From NCBI RefSeq assembly GCF_045062745.1, contig NZ_JBJGED010000038.1:1-64000 (forward strand): a stretch of 64,000 bases of DNA, in the 5' to 3' direction. The DNA is from Paenibacillus_AA sp045062745. GTDB taxonomy: Bacteria; Bacillota; Bacilli; Paenibacillales; NBRC-103111. The position numbers and the translations under genes are program-made. Below the pieces are notes generated by a model. The model ran no database searches. It had not been told where the DNA came from and saw nothing but the letters and a program-made list of their open reading frames with translations. Shown one piece after another: positions 1 through 8,340 of the stretch (the stretch's first letter is position 1; every line of letters begins with the position of its first letter).

Positions 1-917
1 TCACGAATCGGCGGTACTTGGCGGTCATCAGTATGCGTCAACCGTCCGACCGCGAGCACGCGATCAAACAGTTGCGGGGGTTGGCCCGGCAATGGGGGGC
101 CGCAGAGTGGCAGCATGGCTTGCCTGTCATTGCGGTGAGCAGACTCCACACGGCCAAGACGGCCAATTGTCCGATTGCTTATCAAGAGGTGGAGGACGGG
201 ATGACATACCGGAATATTCATCTGGACGATCCCGTGATCGACTGTCTCGCCATCCGGTTGGCAGGGAAGGTTCACGTTCCGCTGGACGAGATCGAGAGAG
301 CGGCCCGCTACCTCCAAGTCGGCGATGTTGCGAGCTGCATTCGCATCGTGGATGAAATTATCGCGGCCAACGTCAAGCAGCGCGTGCATTATCAGCAATT
401 GGTCCCCGTATTGAAAACCATGTTCTATTCCTTTATCAAACAACTCGAACCTAGCTCGACCACTGACCAGGAGCTGCTTGCGCTGGAAGCGCAATTGAAC
501 CAGAGCATGGAAGAGGCGTTCCACTATGAGGCGCTGCGGGATGGACTCGTCCAGGCGATTCGGGTCATTCAGGACCTGGCCGGGATCGCGTCCAAGAACA
601 AGCTGAACCGAACCGAGATCGCCCGCTATATCGAAGAGCATTATATGCATAACCTGCACTTGGACCATATGGCTGAGCTCATGGAGACGTCGCCCAAATA
701 TTTTTCGAATGTGTTCAAAAAGCAGTTCGGCGTCAATTTTGTCGAATACCTCAACAAAGTACGGCTGACGCATGCGAAGGAGCTATTAAGAGGCACGGAC
801 ATGTCGGTCGCGGAGATTGGGGAGAAAACCGGCTATTCGAACGCCGCCACGTTCACTAATACGTTCCGAAAATATGGGGGGATTTCGCCAAGCGAATACC
901 GGAAGCAGCTGTCATGA
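1..917 (+). CDS. AraC-family sensor-regulator, 3' part only (cut by window edge)
   Basis: The reading frame is open from the first bases of the window, so the gene begins upstream; the TTG at 18 lies inside it and is not a convincing start. The last 100 residues form a two-helix-turn-helix AraC/XylS DNA-binding domain (ARYIEEHYMHNLHLDHMA, then SPKYFSNVFKKQFGVNF and a second helix pair ending SPSEYRKQLS). The preceding 200 residues resemble the degenerate linker found between the membrane sensor and DNA-binding parts of Paenibacillus YesN-like regulators. Such proteins usually sense a sugar outside the cell and switch on a neighbouring importer. The target is not visible here and probably lies upstream. 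The family call is firm; the full architecture is inferred. Confidence 0.88.
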   Translation, partial: TNRRYLAVISMRQPSDREHAIKQLRGLARQWGAAEWQHGLPVIAVSRLHTAKTANCPIAYQEVEDGMTYRNIHLDDPVIDCLAIRLAGKVHVPLDEIERAARYLQVGDVASCIRIVDEIIAANVKQRVHYQQLVPVLKTMFYSFIKQLEPSSTTDQELLALEAQLNQSMEEAFHYEALRDGLVQAIRVIQDLAGIASKNKLNRTEIARYIEEHYMHNLHLDHMAELMETSPKYFSNVFKKQFGVNFVEYLNKVRLTHAKELLRGTDMSVAEIGEKTGYSNAATFTNTFRKYGGISPSEYRKQLS

Positions 918-994
918 TGGCGTGCCGCTGCCAATCCGACTCTAAGCTTCACCTTTCGGTTCCGTGTCCTCCTCCCATTGGAGAGGGCGGGAAA

Positions 995-1052
995 CACCTA
1001 GGTGAGGATTATGTAAGCCGAATGAAGTAAAATGTAAGGTCCCGGTAAGGTC
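995..1052 (+). promoter_or_regulatory. Possible regulator site: 10-bp palindrome and 11-bp-spaced direct repeat
   Basis: The gap before the 7-TM gene holds a perfect palindrome CACCTAGGTG (995-1004) and two copies of GTAAGGTC (1034-1041 and 1045-1052) repeated at exactly 11 bp, about one helical turn. This could be a binding site for a regulator of the next gene. No consensus -10 is obvious, so the role is only inferred. Confidence 0.3.
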
Positions 1053-1095
1053 TGGGAGGGGGCGTTCTGGTATGCTTGCTTGGAGGTGAGATACG

Positions 1096-1830
1096 ATGTC
1101 CAACCCTATTCCGCAGGAAGGGACCTGCACATATGAATTTCCGGGGCGCTGGCTCGGCGGAGCTGCACTCGTTCTAGGACCGCTTTTGCTTCTCGTCGGG
1201 GTTCTTCTCCGATACCCGTTTCATTTTTTCTTTCCGGATCAGTTGGCCGCCTACCTCGATCATCCCAGGCTTATGACCGCTGCCTATAGCTTCTTCGCCG
1301 CCGGGCACGTCACATTGTTGCCGGCGGTTCTTCACTTGGCGCGTAGGATCGGCGGCCGATGTCCGCAGTGGGCATTCTGGGGAGCGCTATTCGCGATGCT
1401 CGGCCTAACCGCGAGAATCTTTCACGCAGGCGCAGACCATCTCGCTTTTCAACTGGTTCGTGTACAGAACCTAGAGCTGGCTACACAAACGGTAGCGGAT
1501 GCTTACGGGGCGTTTCATCTTTTTAAAACGTTCAATTTGTCGATCATGCTGGGGTGGATCGTGCTCGCCATCGGAGCGTATCGCTCGCGGACCTTGAAGC
1601 TGTTCCCGAGCGTTGCCTTAGCTCTTATGGCCTCATTGCCGCTCGGTATCCTCAAGGGAAGCACTGTATTCTCATGTCTCGCTTCACTAGGGTTGTGTGT
1701 CGCCCTCATTCCTTTTGGCATTCGTGTCCTTAGGGAAGGCTCGAGACCCTCCGCGATCGTCCTGTTGGGGTGGAGCACAGGAGTTTTGTGCGGAATCGGG
1801 CTCTTTTACTTCGTGGGGCAAGCCGGGTAA
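1096..1830 (+). CDS. Predicted 7-TM integral membrane protein, function unknown
   Basis: A 244-residue hydrophobic protein with about seven predicted membrane spans, at roughly residues 18-37, 57-80, 91-110, 148-166, 173-190, 192-212 and 220-241. No catalytic or transport motif was recognised; the overall look is like DUF4386-type or similar small Firmicute membrane proteins, but this is not certain. The start is fixed by GGAGGTGA at 1082-1089, six bases before ATG 1096. It stands alone between the AraC fragment and the PAS kinase. Confidence 0.7.
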   Translation: MSNPIPQEGTCTYEFPGRWLGGAALVLGPLLLLVGVLLRYPFHFFFPDQLAAYLDHPRLMTAAYSFFAAGHVTLLPAVLHLARRIGGRCPQWAFWGALFAMLGLTARIFHAGADHLAFQLVRVQNLELATQTVADAYGAFHLFKTFNLSIMLGWIVLAIGAYRSRTLKLFPSVALALMASLPLGILKGSTVFSCLASLGLCVALIPFGIRVLREGSRPSAIVLLGWSTGVLCGIGLFYFVGQAG

Positions 1831-1955
1831 TTCCGTTTTCCCTCTCGCAATCGGTTATTTTGATTATTTTTTGATATCACAAACAGGGTTTTAAGAGAGG
1901 ACGGAGAATGATGAATTAATCGTCAGAAAAATAATTCACAAAGAGGTAAACGCGC

Positions 1956-3743
1956 TTGTACAGCAAATACACCACACTTCTTGAGTCTATTTTCCACCTT
2001 ACCTCGGATGGGATTGTCGTTGTTGATTTGGAAGGACGGGTTTTGGAAATCAACAAGAAATTTGAGGAGCTCCATGGGTGGACCCGAGAGGAAATAATCG
2101 GCAAGGTGCTGCCTATGACACCGGTGCGCGATAGAGCCGGGGCTTATCAGCTGTACAAACGCATTTTGAATGGAGAACAATTCTCGGGCCTGGAAGCGAT
2201 GAAACTGCGCAAGGACGGAAGCACGTTCTATGCGGCGGTCACCATTTCGCCGGTGAAGGACGAATCGGGCAACATAATCGCTTTTGTCGGGGTAGAGCGG
2301 GACATCACGGAAAAGAAAAGAGCCGAGCAAGCCCTGAAGGAAAGCGAGGAGCGATATCGGATCTTGGTGGAAAGCTCGCCGGAGCCGATTGTTGTGTTCA
2401 CGGACAGTAGAATCTCCTTCGCCAATTCCGCAGCGGCTAAACTGGTAGGTGCGGAAACGGCGGATTCGCTGATCGGTGGACGGATCTACGATTTTATACA
2501 TCCGGAATACGTCACCGATTTAACCCGAAGGGTCGGGCAGTTGCTCCAAGACGGGGCGGCGAGTGAGATGATGGAGAAGAAGCTGATCCGGTTGGACGGT
2601 CAAGTCTTGGACGTCGAGGTGAGGGCGGTCGCCGTGAACTTCGGAGAAGCCTTTTCGGTCCTCTTGTTGTTCCGCGACGTCACCGAGCGCAAGCAGGTGG
2701 AGATGGAGCTTCTGGAGCGGGAACGGCAGTATCGGCGCGTACTGAAGCTGTCCCCGGAGCCGATCGTTCTGCATCGGGAGGGAATCGTGCAGTTTGTGAA
2801 CGATATGGGGGTCAAGCTTTTTGCCGGGAAGAGCCTGGACGATTTTGTCGGCCGTTCGATCTATGATTTTATATGCCCGAGCTACCATTCCATGATCTCC
2901 GAGCGGATGAATCAGCTGCTTCAAACGAATGACTACCTCGATTTTATCGAGATGAAAGTGATCCGCTTGGATGGGACGGCCCTCGATGTCGAAGTAGCGT
3001 CCATTTACATTTACAAGCATGTGGGCTATCCGGTCATTCAGATCGTCATCCGGGATATGACCGAACGCAAGAAGGCCGAGGAAATGATGCGAAGGTCGGA
3101 GAAGCTGTCGGCGATCGGCCAACTGGCGGCCGGAATCGCTCACGAAATCCGCAATCCCTTAACTTCCCTGAAGGGGTTCACTCAACTGTTGAAGGCGAGG
3201 AACACGCAGTATGTCGATGTCATGATGGGGGAGCTCGAACGCATCGAATATATTGTAAACGAATTCATGACGCTGGCTAAACCTCATATTGCCGCCCATA
3301 CCATTACGAGGATTCAGTCGTTGGTGGAAAATGTGGTGCTGTTCATGCAGCCGCAAGCGCTGCTCTGCAGTGTGCAGATTAACCTGACTCTGGAAGACGA
3401 CTTGAAGCCGATCAGTTGCGACTCCAATCAGATCAAACAAGTGGTGATGAATCTTCTCAAAAATGCGATGGAGTCGATGCCGGAGGGCGGAACGATCGAG
3501 GTAGAGGTGAAATGTACGCCGACTCAGGGCATCCTCATCCATATTGTCGATCACGGAATCGGGATTCCGGAGGATAAGCTGTCGCGATTGGGAGAGCCGT
3601 TTTTTTCGATGAAGGAGAATGGAACCGGATTAGGGCTCATGATCTGTCAGCGCATTATCGAGGCGCATCGGGGGAAAATGTCCATTCAAAGCAAAATCGG
3701 ACAAGGAACCGCGGTGAGGATCGAGCTTCCCATCTCCATTTAA
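1956..3743 (+). CDS. Three-PAS sensor histidine kinase (KinA/KinE-like)
   Basis: A soluble 595-residue kinase. Three PAS domains occupy about residues 5-120, 130-245 and 250-370; the first ends in the PAC motif FVGVERDITEKKRAE. They are followed by a HisKA dimerisation helix with the phospho-acceptor His396 (AAGIAHEIRNPLTSLKGF) and a HATPase_c domain (N box NQIKQVVMNLLKNAMES, G1 VDHGIGIPEDKL, G2 GTGLGLMICQRI). No membrane segment is seen. This arrangement is that of the Bacillus sporulation kinases feeding the Spo0F phosphorelay, so a role in sporulation or lifestyle switching is plausible. There is no partner response regulator beside it, which fits an orphan phosphorelay kinase. The start is TTG 1956, preceded by AGAGGT at a suitable distance. 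Confidence 0.88.
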   Translation: MYSKYTTLLESIFHLTSDGIVVVDLEGRVLEINKKFEELHGWTREEIIGKVLPMTPVRDRAGAYQLYKRILNGEQFSGLEAMKLRKDGSTFYAAVTISPVKDESGNIIAFVGVERDITEKKRAEQALKESEERYRILVESSPEPIVVFTDSRISFANSAAAKLVGAETADSLIGGRIYDFIHPEYVTDLTRRVGQLLQDGAASEMMEKKLIRLDGQVLDVEVRAVAVNFGEAFSVLLLFRDVTERKQVEMELLERERQYRRVLKLSPEPIVLHREGIVQFVNDMGVKLFAGKSLDDFVGRSIYDFICPSYHSMISERMNQLLQTNDYLDFIEMKVIRLDGTALDVEVASIYIYKHVGYPVIQIVIRDMTERKKAEEMMRRSEKLSAIGQLAAGIAHEIRNPLTSLKGFTQLLKARNTQYVDVMMGELERIEYIVNEFMTLAKPHIAAHTITRIQSLVENVVLFMQPQALLCSVQINLTLEDDLKPISCDSNQIKQVVMNLLKNAMESMPEGGTIEVEVKCTPTQGILIHIVDHGIGIPEDKLSRLGEPFFSMKENGTGLGLMICQRIIEAHRGKMSIQSKIGQGTAVRIELPISI

Positions 3744-3832
3744 ATAACGTCCGTTACTCACATTTTGTCGAAGATTAACTAAATTTGTCCCTTGATCGGC
3801 CTGATCCCCTTTCCTATGCAAGCCGGGTATAG

Positions 3833-3889
3833 TATAATGATCACAGTAAATCAGGAAGCGTGCGGAGAATCGGGATAACGATCGTTATC
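3833..3889 (+). promoter_or_regulatory. Promoter -10 and LacI-type operator before the lacI-family gene
   Basis: TATAAT at 3833-3838 is a consensus -10; its -35 is weak. Downstream, 3874-3889 is a perfect 16-bp palindrome GATAACGATCGTTATC containing TAAC-N4-GTTA. The same pattern occurs twice at the next promoter (5003-5014, 5035-5046). Its place between promoter and start codon suggests that the repressor at 3919 controls its own gene by a roadblock. Confidence 0.65.
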
Positions 3890-3918
3890 ACAATGAGAAG
3901 CTTCTTGGGGAGGGGCGC

Positions 3919-4899
3919 ATGGCTGTAACCAAAAAAGAAATCGCGGACTACTTGGGCATTTCCCGAACCGCCGTCTCGCTGGTCTTGAACAACACCCCGA
4001 ACAGCACCATCTCGGAAGAGACGAGAGCCAATATTATCCGCGCGGCGAGGGAGCTCGGCTACCGCGAGGCCGAAGTGTCGCCGAAGATCTGCTACATTCT
4101 GTACAACCGCGACACGGAAGATCCGCTGTACGCCACCGATCTGAAGCTGGTCGAGAAGGCGGCCAGCCGGCATGATTACCGGCTCTTGTATATGATGATC
4201 GGCGCGAATGCCAAGGACTACAAGCGGCTCGAGAGCTGCCTCGGCAATAAAGAAATCGAGGGCGTGCTGATTACAGGCGACGTCGACGACCGGGTGCTGG
4301 ACATCCTCGAGCAATCCGGCGTGCCCTACGTCGTGTTCAGCAGCCTGGAGAAGCCGAGCGTGAACAGCGTGGAGCCGGACGTCGTCCGAATCGCCATGGA
4401 ATGCACCAACCATCTGATCGAATTGGGTCACCGGAATATCGCGCTGCTCAGCGGTGGGCTGGATCAGCTCGTGCATCAGAGGACGCTCGAGGGCTACAAA
4501 AACGCCCTTAAGGATGCCGGGATCCCTTACGACCGGTCCCTGGTCCAGGTGAGCAAGGAAGAGAACGGCTACGAGCTGTGCCAGCGGATGGAGCTGCTCG
4601 ACATTCCTTACACCGCCGCCTTCTGCGTCAATACGCTGATCCAATTCGGCGCCCTGCAGCGATTGAAGGATCGAGGCGTTCAAGTGCCGCAAGAGATCAG
4701 CCTCATCAGCTGGGGGATGACCGATGTGGTCAAGATGAGCATGCCGCCGCTGACGACGTATTATATCGACGTGAAGGAGAAGGGAATCGTAGTCGATCGG
4801 CTGATCGAGCTGATCAAGGATGGCGGCGGAGAAAGGAAGACGATTTATCTGACGAATATCAAGCTGTTCGAGGGCGGGACGACGTCCGTGTGCCGATAA
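3919..4899 (+). CDS. LacI-family transcriptional regulator
   Basis: A 326-residue protein with an N-terminal LacI helix-turn-helix (TKKEIADYLGISRTAVSLVL, residues 4-23, then hinge helix NIIRAARELGY) and a periplasmic-binding-protein-like effector domain from about residue 60 to the end. Family members repress sugar genes until a sugar binds. The SD is GGGGAGGGG just before ATG 3919. The gene has a matching palindrome in its own leader and two in the promoter of the next gene, so it very probably regulates itself and the downstream binding-protein gene. The effector sugar cannot be told from the sequence. A Rho-independent terminator follows. Confidence 0.92.
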   Translation: MAVTKKEIADYLGISRTAVSLVLNNTPNSTISEETRANIIRAARELGYREAEVSPKICYILYNRDTEDPLYATDLKLVEKAASRHDYRLLYMMIGANAKDYKRLESCLGNKEIEGVLITGDVDDRVLDILEQSGVPYVVFSSLEKPSVNSVEPDVVRIAMECTNHLIELGHRNIALLSGGLDQLVHQRTLEGYKNALKDAGIPYDRSLVQVSKEENGYELCQRMELLDIPYTAAFCVNTLIQFGALQRLKDRGVQVPQEISLISWGMTDVVKMSMPPLTTYYIDVKEKGIVVDRLIELIKDGGGERKTIYLTNIKLFEGGTTSVCR

Positions 4900-4939
4900 G
4901 AAACCCTTCCGCGTAGAGCGGAAGCGGATCCTTGAATAA

Positions 4940-4970
4940 CCTGACCGGTGATGGAGCGGTCGGGTTTTTT
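4940..4970 (+). terminator. Rho-independent terminator after the lacI-family gene
   Basis: The arms CCTGACCG (4940-4947) and CGGTCGGG (4957-4964) form an 8-bp stem with one G-U pair, followed by six T residues. It ends the regulator transcript before the next promoter. Confidence 0.8.
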
Positions 4971-5002
4971 GCTATGTCTTAGGAGCCGTCGAGCGTTACT
5001 AA

Positions 5003-5050
5003 TAACGTTAGTTATGGATTATTGACACTAAAAATAACCGGTGTTATGAT
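5003..5050 (+). promoter_or_regulatory. Sigma-A promoter with two LacI-type operators
   Basis: TTGACA (5022-5027), a 17-bp spacer and TATGAT (5045-5050) make a near-ideal sigma-A promoter. Two sites with the pattern TAAC-N4-GTTA lie at 5003-5014 (upstream of -35) and 5035-5046 (overlapping -10). Their centres are 32 bp apart, about three helical turns, so two dimers would sit on the same face of the DNA. A third copy lies in the leader of the regulator gene at 3876-3887. Repression by the neighbouring LacI-family protein is inferred from the shared pattern. Confidence 0.75.
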
Positions 5051-5057
5051 CGGGGTG

Positions 5058-5076
5058 TAGCTGAGAAAATCAGCTA
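5058..5076 (+). promoter_or_regulatory. Hairpin at the predicted 5' end of the mRNA
   Basis: TAGCTGA, a five-base loop GAAAA and TCAGCTA form a perfect 7-bp stem. The -10 at 5045-5050 predicts transcription to begin near 5057, so the hairpin would be at the very 5' end, a place where stem-loops are known to protect mRNA from decay. Confidence 0.5.
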
Positions 5077-5105
5077 GTATTTGACAGTAGAGGGAGGTTG
5101 TGTTT

Positions 5106-6068
5106 TTGAACAAGAGCTGGAAGGCCGTCACCGCGGGAGCTCTAACCATCCTTGCCGCCTCGGGCCTCGCCGCCTGCAGCAAGGAGGAACAAACGCCTGC
5201 TTCAACATCGACATCCGCACCAAGCGCGCAGGGCACCGCAACGAAAGAAAAGAAAGCGATTACATTGGAGTGGCTGACGTACCAATACGGACCGGTCGAC
5301 GACAATGCACCCAGCAAGAAGCTGCTCGAGGAGAAATTCAACGTCAAGTTCAATATCTGGAACATGGATGTGAACAAACGGGACGAACTGCTCGGGGCCA
5401 AAATCGCGGGCGGTCAAATTCCCGACTTCATGACCGTTTATTCGCTGGCGGATCTGAAGAAATTTTACGATCAGGGCATCATTACGAGCTTCACCGAAGA
5501 GGAGCTCAAGACTTATATGCCCAAGTACAAGGCGCTCATCGATAAATACGACCCGAAAATCTGGACTTATTTCAAGCAAAAAGACAAATATATCGGCATC
5601 CCGTACGTGAACTTCAACGGGCAATACAGCCTCGCCACAGCATGGAACAAAACTTGGCTCGATAAAGTCGGGATTACGAAGGTGCCCGAGACGCTGGAAG
5701 AATTCAAGGACGCCGTCTACAAATTCCGCAACAACGACCCTGACGGCAACGGGAAGAAAGATACATACGGCATGTCCAAATCGGCGATGACCGACGTGTT
5801 CGGCGCCTACGGGATCTACAACGAATTCTGGACGATTCGGGACGGGAAGATCGTCTGGAGCGGGATACTGCCGGAAGCCAAGAAAGCGCTCGAGACGCTG
5901 CGCCAATGGAAGAAGGACGACGTGATCAACCCGGAGTGGACCCAGGGGCAGTTCGGAGAAAATACCGGCGGGTACTGGGCGGTCCGTCGGCGAACGGTCC
6001 TAAGCCGGAACGCGGCTATCCGACCGCCGGATCGAAGGAAGTCGGGGGCATCAAGAACGAAGTCCTGA
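5106..6068 (+). pseudogene. Sugar-importer substrate-binding lipoprotein, 3' half lost
   Basis: The N-terminal 290 residues look like a CUT1 family-1 substrate-binding lipoprotein of the LipO/YtcQ type. A lipobox signal ends LAAC followed by SKEE, and the domain runs through LEWLTYQYGPVDDNAPSKKL and ALETLRQWKKDDVINPEWT. Normal members are about 500-550 residues. Here similarity stops near 5980 (GENTGGYW); the frame then reads unrelated arginine-rich residues and stops at 6068. The remaining C-lobe is missing and a DUF4855 coding segment follows in another frame. The likely start is TTG 5106, eight bases after AGGGAGG; GTG 5100 is too close. No permease genes follow, so this importer looks dismantled by a deletion, unless the join is an assembly error. 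Confidence 0.75.
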
Positions 6069-7072
6069 TCTATACGGGGGAATGGCAGTACCAGCCGTCC
6101 GATTGGATTTCGTTCAAGAAGGAAGACTACAAGCCTTACGTATCGTATCTGGATCAAGATATGAACCGGAAGGATTTCATGTTCGACGGGTTTTTGTTCA
6201 TGCCTTATGCCCCGCTGATGGACGGAGCGAATTACGGGCCGACGACGGGCAAGCCTACGAACAAAGGGCATTTCGAAAAGCATCTGAACCGATTGTTCCG
6301 GTCGGATTATGAGATCGGGGCGTTGAACGAAGCGGTGAAGGAAGCGAAGGCCGAGCTGCCGAACCGGGATTACGAAGCGAAGGTCGTGATCGCGATTCCG
6401 TACCCGCGCACCGATCAGAGCGACTTCGGCGATGTCGACGGCGACGGGATCAGCGAGAACATGAATGTGAGCCAAGTCGGGGAAGAAGCCGCGCTAGAGA
6501 ACCGCAAGAAAGTCGTCAAATGGTTTATCGACGAAGTGTACCGCCGTTGGGACGAAGGGCATTATTCGGATCTGAATCTTGTTTCGTTCTATTGGTACAA
6601 CGAATTCGTAGCGCACCAATTGAGCGACAAGGAAGACGAGCTCATTCAATGGACGTCGGATTACGTGCATTCGAAGGGTGCAAAGTTCCAGTGGATTCCG
6701 TATTACTTCGCGCGCGGCTGGAGCGATTGGAAGAAGCTCGGCTTCGACTCTGCCGTGATGCAGCCGAACTACATGTTCCAGAACACGGCCGAGGACCGGC
6801 TGGACACGATTGCGCAAGCCGCTTACGATCATGGAATGGGCGTGGAGATGGAGCTCAGCGACGCCGTCCTGACCGATGCAGCGCTTCGCAGCCGATATTA
6901 TGCCTACTTGAACAAGGGCAAGGAATATCATTACATGACCCAGTCGTACAACGCGTTCTACCAGCAGGTGAAGACGCTGCAGAAGGCCGTTGCCTCCACC
7001 GATCCTGTTGCCCGCGAAGTGTATGACCGTACTTATGACTATATCAAGGGCACTTATCAACCGCGGAAATAA
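5984..7072 (+). pseudogene. DUF4855 protein, 5' part missing
   Basis: About 360 residues resembling the C-terminal core of DUF4855 proteins, which are common in Paenibacillus polysaccharide loci (VLIYTGEWQY, then MFDGFLFMPYAPL, LVSFYWYNEF, QWIPYYFARGW, and VMQPNYMFQN). The first recognisable residues (PSANGPKPERGYP) look like a linker. No signal peptide, SD or sensible start precedes them; an ATG at 5906 in this frame lies inside the binding-protein sequence. The frame is open to 7072 with good codon use, so the fragment is not old decay but the product of a recent junction. The function of the domain is unknown; an extracellular glycan-related role is inferred only from context. Confidence 0.7.
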
Positions 7073-7093
7073 TTGCTAATCGCGGCTGGAAGC

Positions 7094-7145
7094 GGGACTA
7101 TATTCTGTTGCGTCGGAGGACCGGCAGAATATAGTTCCTTTTCGT
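7094..7145 (+). terminator. Rho-independent terminator after the DUF4855 fragment
   Basis: The arms GGGACTATATTCTG (7094-7107) and CAGAATATAGTTCC (7125-7138) pair over 13 of 14 positions, followed by TTTT. Its stability suggests that this transcription unit was once intact and ended here. Confidence 0.8.
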
Positions 7146-7163
7146 TTGCATAATTTGGGAATT

Positions 7164-7190
7164 CCCCTATACAATACAAACTATAGGGGG
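7164..7190 (+). promoter_or_regulatory. Inverted repeat covering the ribosome-binding site of the acyltransferase gene
   Basis: CCCCTATA (7164-7171) and TATAGGGG (7182-7189) are perfect complements with a 10-base loop. The right arm contains the AGGGGG that serves as the SD for the start at 7198/7201, so the RNA hairpin would hide the ribosome site. Control of translation is an inference. Confidence 0.45.
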
Positions 7191-7200
7191 ACAAACGGTG

Positions 7201-8238
7201 ATGAAACGATATTGGAATGAAATCGGAATTACAAGAGGGGTAGCGATAGCAGGCGTGGTCAGTATTCACGCCACCTCCCAGGCCAGCGTTCGCTTTTCGG
7301 AAGGCAGCTCGCTGCACTTCATCTATAGCCTCCTGAACAAATGGGGACATTTTTCGGTTCCCGTTTTTATTTTGCTGAGCGGACTTGCGCTGACGAACCG
7401 GTACATGGGAGCTTGGAACCTGGAGGGCGGGGTTGTGTTCTACAAGCGAAGATGGATGCATGTGGTTGTTCCGTATGTGCTGTGGTCGTTCTTGTATCAA
7501 GCGCTGCATCTCTTCCTGTACAACGAGGAGCTGTCCGTGGGATCGATGCTGCTGCAGCTCGTTTCCGGCACGGCCCATTATCATTTGTACTTCATGATTT
7601 TAATCATTCAATATTACTTGCTGTTCCCTATTATCCTAGCTGCGTTGCGACCGTATTCGCGTGCTTCGTTCCTGCTGGTCGCCGTCGCGGTGATCATCCA
7701 AGCGGCAGCCGGAAAGGTGCTTTACGAAGCGGGATGGGAAGACAAGTCTTGGCTGTTCACGACTTATCTCGCCTTTTTCGTTGTCGGTTGTGTCATGGGG
7801 GCCGCTTACGAGCGTTGGCGACCGATCTTGTCGAAGTACGTGCCGTTCACACTGGGGGCTGCACTTGTATTGTTAGTCGTTCATTTGGTTGTTGGGATGT
7901 GGCACTTGTATGAAAGCGATTATGCGGGATTATGGGTGCGAGAAACGATCGTGTACGGTTATTCGTTCTTCGCGGCCTGGTTTTTATTAGGAATCGGTCA
8001 GCGGTTGAATGAGGGGCGATGGGGGATGCGGCTTTTGAGGGCGCTTGGTCAAGCCTCGTTCGGAATTTATTTGATGCATCCGGCCCTCTTATCCTTGCTC
8101 GACCAGCTGCCCTATCCGTCCGGTTGGTCTTACCATGCCGCGGTTGCCATTCGGTTTACGCTAGCGCTTTTGGTTTCCTATCTGCTTACCCGATTCCTTC
8201 GAGGGCTGAAGGGGGTCCGGATCTTGGTCGGGAAGTGA
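7201..8238 (+). CDS. Membrane-bound acyltransferase family 3 (OafA-like)
   Basis: About 345 residues with roughly ten membrane spans and the typical opening of acyltransferase-3 proteins (NEIGITRGVAIAGVVSIHAT, with the conserved His of the first span, then FFSVPVFILLSGL-like sequence). Members transfer acyl groups, often acetyl, to surface sugars, exopolysaccharide or wall polymers. The C-terminal spans carry the conserved ASFGIYLMHPALL. The SD AGGGGG at 7185-7190 serves ATG 7201 (10 bases) or GTG 7198 (7 bases); ATG is preferred. The gene stands alone behind a hairpin over its SD. The substrate cannot be told. Confidence 0.85.
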   Translation: MKRYWNEIGITRGVAIAGVVSIHATSQASVRFSEGSSLHFIYSLLNKWGHFSVPVFILLSGLALTNRYMGAWNLEGGVVFYKRRWMHVVVPYVLWSFLYQALHLFLYNEELSVGSMLLQLVSGTAHYHLYFMILIIQYYLLFPIILAALRPYSRASFLLVAVAVIIQAAAGKVLYEAGWEDKSWLFTTYLAFFVVGCVMGAAYERWRPILSKYVPFTLGAALVLLVVHLVVGMWHLYESDYAGLWVRETIVYGYSFFAAWFLLGIGQRLNEGRWGMRLLRALGQASFGIYLMHPALLSLLDQLPYPSGWSYHAAVAIRFTLALLVSYLLTRFLRGLKGVRILVGK

Positions 8239-8340
8239 TGGAGTGGCATGAAAGCGTGACTTGGGAGAAAAGGGAGCTTGAGGTTCGCTGCGGCATCCAC
8301 TACAATACGGTACACGGGGACAAATCCGCCAGGAGGAGAG

